Shown: piece by piece, positions 6,727 to 10,782 of the stretch
How positions within the stretch are numbered: the first letter of the stretch is position 1
Layout: each line of letters begins with the position of its first letter
Source of the DNA: Spirochaetota bacterium
GTDB lineage: Bacteria > Spirochaetota > Spirochaetia > Treponematales > Rectinemataceae
Reading direction: 5' to 3'
Assembly (NCBI GenBank): GCA_023421875.1
Contig: JAEZSM010000203.1
Coordinates: 1-10,782 of the forward strand
DNA: 10,782 bases
Notes under the pieces: generated by a model
Told to the model about the DNA's origin: nothing
Databases searched by the model: none
Seen by the model: the letters and a program-made list of their open reading frames with translations, nothing else
Made by a program: the position numbers and the translations under genes

Positions 6727-7512
6727 TTAGGCTGGGCCTGCTATGGAGCGCAAAAGCCGGGCTGATTCGGTCGAGGACTCCACGAGGGCCGAAAAAACCC
6801 CTTCCGCAGCCTTCTGCTCGGCCTGTTTCTTGGTCTTGCCGGGAAAAGGACCGTAGCTTTGGTCGTCGAGACTACAGACAACCCAAAAACGCCGCTCGTG
6901 CTGCGGGCCTTCGGCTTTCCGGAGGCTATAAACCGGCAGGGTTTTTAGATACTTCTGGGCATATTCCTGGATAATTGTCTTGTAATCCTTGCTGGGCGCC
7001 GCTATAGACCGTTCGATCTCAGGTCCCAGCAACCGCTGGACAAGTTCCAGCGCCCTTTCGGCTCCCTGATCAATGTAAAAGGCACCAATAAGTGCCTCCA
7101 GGGCATCGGCGAGCAGGGCTTTCTTGGATCTGCCGCCGGAGAGCTCCTCTCCCCTTCCCATCCGCAGGATTCCAGGAAGCCCTATGGACAAGGCGATGGA
7201 AGCCAGCGTCGCTTCGGATACGACCTGGCTTTTTATTCGGGCAAGATCGCCTTCGGAGCCTTCGGGCATGAGGCGGTAGAGCATTGTCGCCACTGCCTGA
7301 CCCAGGACAGCATCCCCCAGGAATTCGAGCCTTTCGTTATGGACAGCCCGCTCGCCCTGTCCCGCCTCGTTGCTGTAGGAACGATGGGTAAAGGCCCTGT
7401 TCAGGAGCGCCACATCGGAGAAGTAAAGATTAAAGGATTCTTGAAAATGGAGGAGAACTTCGAGGCGCCGAGAATCGTTTTCCGCGTCCATGTTCTGGAA
7501 CTTGCTGGACAA
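6727..7512 (-). CDS. rnc: Ribonuclease III
   Basis: This endonuclease cuts double-stranded RNA in rRNA precursors and some mRNAs and acts as a dimer in the cytoplasm. The 261 residues contain the endonuclease domain with signature NERLEFLGDAVL (59-70; acidic E60, E63, D67), a second acidic pair in ADALEALIGAFY (D136, E139), and a C-terminal double-stranded RNA-binding domain (about 177-244) ending in KTKKQAEQKAAEGVF. The start is TTG at 7512: it is the only start-type codon before the in-frame TAA at 7534-7536, and AAGGGG (7523-7528) and GAGGA (7514-7518) precede it, whereas the ATG at 7491 has no ribosome binding site. The TTG may keep expression low. It is the last gene of rpmF–acpP–rnc, 29 nt after acpP. 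Confidence 0.96.
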   Translation of the reverse strand: MSSKFQNMDAENDSRRLEVLLHFQESFNLYFSDVALLNRAFTHRSYSNEAGQGERAVHNERLEFLGDAVLGQAVATMLYRLMPEGSEGDLARIKSQVVSEATLASIALSIGLPGILRMGRGEELSGGRSKKALLADALEALIGAFYIDQGAERALELVQRLLGPEIERSIAAPSKDYKTIIQEYAQKYLKTLPVYSLRKAEGPQHERRFWVVCSLDDQSYGPFPGKTKKQAEQKAAEGVFSALVESSTESARLLRSIAGPA

Positions 7513-7541
7513 ATCCTCAGCGCCCCTTTTCTTTTAAAACG

Positions 7542-7778
7542 TTATTTTACCTGGGTTTTGATGAATTCGTAGGCGTCTCTGACGGTCTCGAATTCATTCG
7601 CTTTTTCGTCGGGGATCTGGATGCCCAGTTCCTCTTCGATTCCGTACACAAGTTCGTAGGTGTCCAGGGAATCGGCGCCGAGATCCTGCCTGAAGGAAGC
7701 GTCCAGCGTAATCTTGCTGTCTTCGACCTCAAGCTTGTCGGCGATGATCTTCTTCACTTTCTCGAAGAGCTCGTCCAT
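7542..7778 (-). CDS. acpP: Acyl carrier protein
   Basis: This small acidic four-helix carrier (78 residues) holds growing acyl chains on a phosphopantetheine arm. The attachment motif DSLDTYELV has the modified serine at S37, in the expected place. Helix I (DELFEKVKKIIADKL) and the C-terminal helix (TVRDAYEFIKTQV) are evident. The start at 7778 has AAGGAG 7 nt upstream. It sits 11 nt after rpmF and 29 nt before rnc. In E. coli and Bacillus the corresponding clusters also contain plsX, fabH, fabD and fabG; none of these is here. CoaD, encoded just upstream, makes the precursor of the CoA that supplies the arm. Confidence 0.97.
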   Translation of the reverse strand: MDELFEKVKKIIADKLEVEDSKITLDASFRQDLGADSLDTYELVYGIEEELGIQIPDEKANEFETVRDAYEFIKTQVK

Positions 7779-7785
7779 CTATGGT

Positions 7786-7791
7786 CTCCTT
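7786..7791 (-). promoter_or_regulatory. acpP Shine-Dalgarno fused to the rpmF stop
   Basis: On the minus strand TAAGGAG contains both the rpmF stop codon (TAA, 7792-7790) and the acpP ribosome binding site AAGGAG (7791-7786). This suggests translational coupling of the two genes. Confidence 0.7.
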
Positions 7792-7975
7792 ATTTCGATT
7801 CTGGAGTGAATACCTGCCTGCCCCGGTAGAAACCGCATTTTGGGCAGACTCGGTGTAGAAGAACCGGGTTTCCGCAGTTGCCGCACTGCACAAGCGTGGG
7901 AGCGGTGAGCTTCATGTTAACGGCACGGCGTCTGCGCGTCCTCGCTTTAGAAGTTCTAAATTTAGGTACAGCCAT
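7790..7975 (-). CDS. rpmF: 50S ribosomal protein L32
   Basis: This 61-residue basic protein belongs to the large ribosomal subunit. It starts MAVPKFRTSKARTRRRRA, the typical L32 head, and has a zinc-ribbon with four cysteines, C31-GN-C34 and C44-PK-C47. It is therefore the zinc-binding (C+) form rather than a zinc-independent paralogue. The ATG at 7975 is preceded by GAGG about 9 nt upstream. It is the first gene of rpmF–acpP–rnc, with a promoter at 8022-8050. Confidence 0.97.
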   Translation of the reverse strand: MAVPKFRTSKARTRRRRAVNMKLTAPTLVQCGNCGNPVLLHRVCPKCGFYRGRQVFTPESK

Positions 7976-8021
7976 GATATAACCTCATTCTCGCTAAGTT
8001 TCACAGCCAGAACAACTGGCG

Positions 8022-8050
8022 ACGATATACAAAATTCAATATTTTGTCAA
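8022..8050 (-). promoter_or_regulatory. Promoter of the rpmF–acpP–rnc operon
   Basis: A perfect -35 TTGACA lies at 8050-8045 on the minus strand. The -10 is less clear: TATCGT (8027-8022) gives a 17-bp spacer, and TATATC (8029-8024) gives 15 bp. The leader would be about 40 nt. The -35 and spacer are covered by the palindrome at 8029-8047. Confidence 0.55.
8029..8047. repeat. Perfect 7-bp palindrome within the rpmF promoter
   Basis: ACAAAAT (8029-8035) and ATTTTGT (8041-8047) are exact reverse complements around TCAAT. The palindrome starts at the edge of the possible -10 and ends inside the -35 (ACA of TTGACA), the position of a repressor operator. It is AT-rich and contrasts with the GC-rich surroundings. 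The regulator is unknown; no regulator gene is nearby. Confidence 0.5.
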
Positions 8051-8066
8051 GACTTCCCGTTGTGGC

Positions 8067-8089
8067 GTAGTCCTGAAATCGCAGGCTAC
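8067..8089 (-). terminator. Hairpin after coaD, possible weak terminator
   Basis: On the minus strand GTAGCCTG (8089-8082) pairs with CAGG-A-CTAC (8075-8067), an 8-bp stem with one bulged A and a 6-nt loop. It begins 13 nt beyond the coaD stop and lies before the rpmF promoter, the right place to separate the two units. No U-tract follows, so intrinsic termination is uncertain. Confidence 0.3.
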
Positions 8090-8102
8090 AATATCCCATA
8101 AT

Positions 8103-8600
8103 TCAATCTTGTAAAAGAGGTCCGTAGCGCTTTTCGAGCTCTTTTTCCACCAAGGGAGGCACGATGCCATGGGGAAGGCGCTTCCAGGAGACCACCAGCT
8201 CGCGAACGGCGCTGGAACTTATATCCGAAAGCTCGGGACTGGAGAACATGATCATCGTCTCCAGGGGATCCCCTAAGCGGCTGTTCATGGCCGCCATCAT
8301 CTGCTCGTAGGGTACGTCAGCCATGCTGCGGACGCTCCGCAAGAGTACACCACAGTCGTTTTTCCGCGCGTATTCCGATATGAGGCCTTCCCAGGAATCC
8401 AACACGACATTGGATACCTTTTCGTCAGCCAAAAGCCGCTGCAGCATCTGCATGCGCTCTTCGAGACTGAAGAGTGTCTTCTTGAGGAGGTTGAGCCCGA
8501 CCACGACGCGGACTTCCTGGAAAATGGGAGAAGCTCTGCGTATGATATCCACATGCCCCCAGGTGGGGGGGTCGAAGGTACCTGCAAAGACGGCTTTCAT
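8103..8600 (-). CDS. coaD: Phosphopantetheine adenylyltransferase
   Basis: This enzyme transfers AMP from ATP to 4'-phosphopantetheine, giving dephospho-CoA, the penultimate step of CoA synthesis. The 165 residues match the family. Motifs are AGTFDPPTWGHVDII (6-20, with the TxGH nucleotide-binding signature), LLRSVRSMADVPYEQ (86-100), MNSRLGDPLETM (105-116) and ISSSAVREL (127-135), equivalent to the family ISSTxxR. The frame extends upstream to a TTG at 8636, but the family starts at MKAVFAGTFDP, so the ATG at 8600 is chosen. There is no Shine-Dalgarno before it and a candidate promoter ends 7 nt upstream. It is divergent from lnt and lies upstream of rpmF in the same direction. Confidence 0.96.
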   Translation of the reverse strand: MKAVFAGTFDPPTWGHVDIIRRASPIFQEVRVVVGLNLLKKTLFSLEERMQMLQRLLADEKVSNVVLDSWEGLISEYARKNDCGVLLRSVRSMADVPYEQMMAAMNSRLGDPLETMIMFSSPELSDISSSAVRELVVSWKRLPHGIVPPLVEKELEKRYGPLLQD

Positions 8601-8607
8601 GCATTGG

Positions 8608-8636
8608 ACTGTATAACCGCCGTCCTGATAGGTCAA
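8608..8636 (-). promoter_or_regulatory. Candidate promoter for coaD (possibly leaderless)
   Basis: On the minus strand TTGACC (8636-8631; five of six) is followed after 17 bp by TACAGT (8613-8608; four of six). The coaD ATG begins 7 nt later. The better-matching TATACA (8615-8610) gives a 15-bp spacer and a 9-nt distance. Confidence 0.42.
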
Positions 8637-8685
8637 TACTGTTCGGCAATGGGTTTATCTGCCATAATGCCCTCCTGAGGTTGTA

Positions 8686-10281
8686 ATGACGCTTTGTATC
8701 GCCCTATCCCTGGCCTCGGCCCTGCTTGGAGCCCTCGCCCTGCCCAACGAGCTTTTTTTGCACGGGGCCTGGCCCTTGGGCTTTTTTGCCCTGGCGCCCC
8801 TGTACAGGGCCCTCAAATCCTGCAACAGACCCCGGCAGGCTGCCTTGCTGGGAGCTCTCTACGGCGGCCTTCATCATTCATTGAGTTCGTACTGGCTGTA
8901 CTTCTACCGCGGCTTCGCCTTCTGGACCCTGGGATCCACCACCATCGCCTATGCCGTCATTTACGCCGTCGCCGCTGTCTACGCCCAGTTTCTTCTTTCC
9001 GGCAAAAACAAGGCCTATGCTCCCTTCATTTTTGCGCTTGGATGGACAGTCCTGGAATACCTTAAGTCCATCGGCTTCCTCGGCTACCCCTGGGGACTGA
9101 TCCCCTACTCCCTCAGCGCTCTTCCGCTCCTGCTCCAGATCGTCGACATAACCGGCGTCTACGGTCTTTCATTCCTTTTGTCCCTGTCTTCGGCCCTTGT
9201 CGCCCACTGGCTGGAAAGACCGGGTTTCAACAAAGAAAAATCGCGGCCCGTAGCTTTCTTTCTTATCCTGACAACACTCTGCCTTGCTTACGGTCTGTAC
9301 TCCATGTGGCGAGTCATACCAGTCAAGGCCGAGTTCGAAGCACTCATGGTGCAGCAAAATACCGACCCCTGGATCGCGGGAGAATTGGCCGCCCTCAGCT
9401 CCAATCTGGAGCTGACAAAAAATGCCCTGAGCCCGGATTTTGCCGAGGACGCCGCTCCCCGTCCGGACCTGATCGTCTTCAGCGAAAACAGCCTGCGCAG
9501 GCCCTTGGACGACTTCCACCAATGGTACTCCCGTAATCCTCCCGAGGAGCCCTTTTTGCCCTTCCTGGCTAAAACAGGAATCCCCCTTCTCACCGGTTCT
9601 CCCATTGTCCTGGACTGGGAGCGCTACGAGGCTACCAATTCTGTTATCCTCGTATCTCCCGAGGGCAGAATCCTGGATTCCTACGCCAAGATACACCCCG
9701 TTCCCTTCGCTGAGGCAATTCCCTTCTGGGAATACGAATGGTTCAGGAACTTCATGCAGAACGTCGTGGGCCTGGAGAGCGGCTGGGTCATGGGCGACAG
9801 GCTGACCCTCTTCGAACTCGAACCGCAGAGCGCACCCGGCACCCCGGTTCGCTTTTCTACACCCATCTGCTTCGAGGATGCCTTCGCAGGACTCTGCCGA
9901 AGGTATATTTTGGAGGGTGCCGATCTTCTGGTTAACCTGACCAACGATTCTTGGTCCCGAACCCAAAGCGCCCAGCTCCAGCACTGGGCTATTGCCCGTT
10001 TAAGGGCTATAGAGAACCGGAGGACCCTGGTCAGGAGCACAAACTCCGGCGTCAGCTCGGTGATCGATCCCTGGGGCCGCTCCATTGCCGAATTGCCGCA
10101 GTTCGAAGCCAAAACCATGCTTGTCAGGGTGCCTGTATACGTCGATGAGGAATTGAGCTTCTACTGCCGCTTCGGCGATTGGTTTGCCATATTCTGCCTG
10201 TTACTATTGATTTTCGCCGCCGTTTGTATATATAGGGAGAAATCGAGACACCCGTTCGGCAGGGACTTGCCTCACCTATAA
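8686..10281 (+). CDS. lnt: Apolipoprotein N-acyltransferase
   Basis: This inner-membrane enzyme adds the third acyl chain, taken from phospholipid, to the N-terminal cysteine of lipoproteins. The 531 residues contain about six hydrophobic segments before residue 210, a periplasmic nitrilase-like domain (about 217-485) and one C-terminal membrane segment (499-516). The catalytic triad is complete: E267 (FSENSL), K335 (YAKIHPVPF) and C395 (PICFEDAF). Supporting residues E343 and E397 match E. coli positions E343 and E389 by motif. NLTNDSWSRT (417-426) and NSGVSSVIDPWGR (453-465) are typical. The ATG at 8686 has GAGG 5 nt upstream. CATAAT at 8663-8668 could be a -10, but no clear -35 is seen. 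It is divergent from coaD and followed 37 nt later by an unknown gene in the same direction. Confidence 0.97.
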   Translation: MTLCIALSLASALLGALALPNELFLHGAWPLGFFALAPLYRALKSCNRPRQAALLGALYGGLHHSLSSYWLYFYRGFAFWTLGSTTIAYAVIYAVAAVYAQFLLSGKNKAYAPFIFALGWTVLEYLKSIGFLGYPWGLIPYSLSALPLLLQIVDITGVYGLSFLLSLSSALVAHWLERPGFNKEKSRPVAFFLILTTLCLAYGLYSMWRVIPVKAEFEALMVQQNTDPWIAGELAALSSNLELTKNALSPDFAEDAAPRPDLIVFSENSLRRPLDDFHQWYSRNPPEEPFLPFLAKTGIPLLTGSPIVLDWERYEATNSVILVSPEGRILDSYAKIHPVPFAEAIPFWEYEWFRNFMQNVVGLESGWVMGDRLTLFELEPQSAPGTPVRFSTPICFEDAFAGLCRRYILEGADLLVNLTNDSWSRTQSAQLQHWAIARLRAIENRRTLVRSTNSGVSSVIDPWGRSIAELPQFEAKTMLVRVPVYVDEELSFYCRFGDWFAIFCLLLLIFAAVCIYREKSRHPFGRDLPHL

Positions 10282-10318
10282 AGCCCGAGGCCAGCCCGAG
10301 CAGGGCAAGGAGGAAGGA

Positions 10319-10726
10319 GTGAGCATTACCGAATACATCGAGTCGGCCCCCCTCTTTGATATGGTGCGGTACAGGAACCAGGCAGCCATGGATGCCGTGG
10401 CCTTCGTGGGAACCCTGCGCAAACACCCCTACGATCAAGAAAAATGCCTACTGCTCACGGCGGCTAAACAAGCACCCCGGGGAATTGCCGAGGGCTCGAT
10501 TATCGAATTCAGGATCGCCGATGTCTTGGCAGCCGACGAACTACCCCTCTCGGTGGATGAGGAAGGCTCGGCCCGATCCCTGGTCCGGATCTGGGTTAAG
10601 CGGGGAGCCTTAGCTCTGCGCTACGAACCCTTCGAGGTGGGCGACAGCATGCTGGGCATGGCGAAATCGGCGTCACTACGCAAGCGCTTTTCGGGCTTCG
10701 TGGCGATAAAGACCCAGGGCAACTGA
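10319..10726 (+). CDS. Hypothetical protein, 135 residues, downstream of lnt
   Basis: I do not recognise this family. The start is GTG at 10319 with a strong AAGGAGG 5 nt upstream. The protein is soluble, without a signal peptide or membrane segment. Its middle part alternates charged and hydrophobic residues (KCLLLTAAKQ, GSIIEFRIADVL, SLVRIWVKRGALALRYEPF), which suggests a small beta-rich fold. It ends in a basic SLRKRFSGFVAIKTQGN tail. The gene lies 37 nt after lnt in the same direction and is probably co-transcribed. Codon choice resembles its neighbours, and the ribosome binding site makes a real gene likely. No function is proposed. Confidence 0.75.
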   Translation: MSITEYIESAPLFDMVRYRNQAAMDAVAFVGTLRKHPYDQEKCLLLTAAKQAPRGIAEGSIIEFRIADVLAADELPLSVDEEGSARSLVRIWVKRGALALRYEPFEVGDSMLGMAKSASLRKRFSGFVAIKTQGN

Positions 10727-10750
10727 CCGGGCTCAGGAGCGGAAACAGGG

Positions 10751-10782
10751 ATGCGTCGGCAGGCGGAGTTCTGGAAGCCCCT
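10751..10782 (+). CDS. Start of a further gene (partial, cut by right edge)
   Basis: An ATG at 10751 opens a frame, MRRQAEFWKPL, that continues off the window. AGGAG at 10735-10739 lies 11 nt upstream, a slightly long but usable spacing. It follows the 135-residue gene by 24 nt in the same direction. Eleven codons are too few for identification. Confidence 0.35.
   Translation, partial: MRRQAEFWKP

Noticed and set aside
6705..6740. GC-rich partial inverted repeat between the cca and rnc stops
   Set aside because: The stem has mismatches (GCCC with GGGC and interior mispairs) and no T-tract, so it does not support a bidirectional terminator.
9169..9984. 271-codon minus-strand open frame opposite lnt
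   Set aside because: It is a shadow of lnt, whose catalytic triad and membrane segments are intact; GC-rich coding DNA commonly leaves such frames open.
1..10782. CRISPR array, tandem repeats, toxin-antitoxin or defence system
   Set aside because: No regularly spaced direct repeats and no protein with such domains; almost every base is taken by recognised housekeeping genes.

Overview
The window is about 10.8 kb of GC-rich, densely packed bacterial chromosome, nearly all of it housekeeping genes. The best guess for the host is a spirochaete (Treponema/Spirochaeta side). Two things point there: the block coaD–rpmF–acpP–rnc next to cca, which I recall from spirochaete genomes including Borrelia, and apolipoprotein N-acyltransferase, which implies a diderm that makes triacylated lipoproteins. 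This is inference from gene order and family resemblance; no rRNA or other taxonomic marker is present.

Layout, left to right. 1-369 (minus) is the N-terminal part of an insertion-sequence transposase cut by the window edge. 459-3450 (minus) is a two-gene unit, gltX followed 4 nt later by a UPF0371/DUF1846 gene, behind a good sigma70-type promoter at 3501-3530. 3546-3989 (minus) is an orphan protein with three membrane segments. Divergent from it is a HIT-family (Ap4A phosphorylase-like) gene at 4036-4539, whose 3' end overlaps the 3' end of thiamine pyrophosphokinase (4480-5133, minus) by 60 bp. A 214-bp divergent region follows, with candidate promoters in both directions and stacked inverted repeats. 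Then comes cca (5348-6712, plus), which converges on the minus-strand operon rpmF–acpP–rnc (7975 down to 6727), and coaD (8103-8600, minus) lies upstream of that operon. Divergent from coaD is lnt (8686-10281, plus), followed by a 135-residue protein of unknown function and the first 11 codons of a further gene at the right edge.

How the genes fit together. gltX, cca, rpmF and rnc serve translation and RNA maturation: tRNA-Glu charging, tRNA 3'-end synthesis or repair, ribosomal protein L32, and dsRNA/rRNA processing. coaD makes dephospho-CoA; CoA donates the phosphopantetheine arm of the acyl carrier protein encoded by acpP; acyl chains carried on ACP go into the phospholipids that Lnt uses to finish lipoproteins. 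Thiamine pyrophosphokinase and the HIT enzyme act on cofactors and nucleotides.

I see no CRISPR array, tRNA, rRNA, toxin-antitoxin, defence or secondary-metabolite system, and nothing that amounts to a novel multi-gene system. What deserves a second look is regulatory: a perfect 7-bp palindrome inside the rpmF promoter, mutually exclusive hairpins in front of cca, and tpk and coaD starts that lack a Shine-Dalgarno sequence and sit 7 nt downstream of candidate -10 boxes, which suggests leaderless transcripts. Three protein-level unknowns also remain: the three-TM orphan, the 135-residue protein after lnt, and the UPF0371 gene coupled to gltX.
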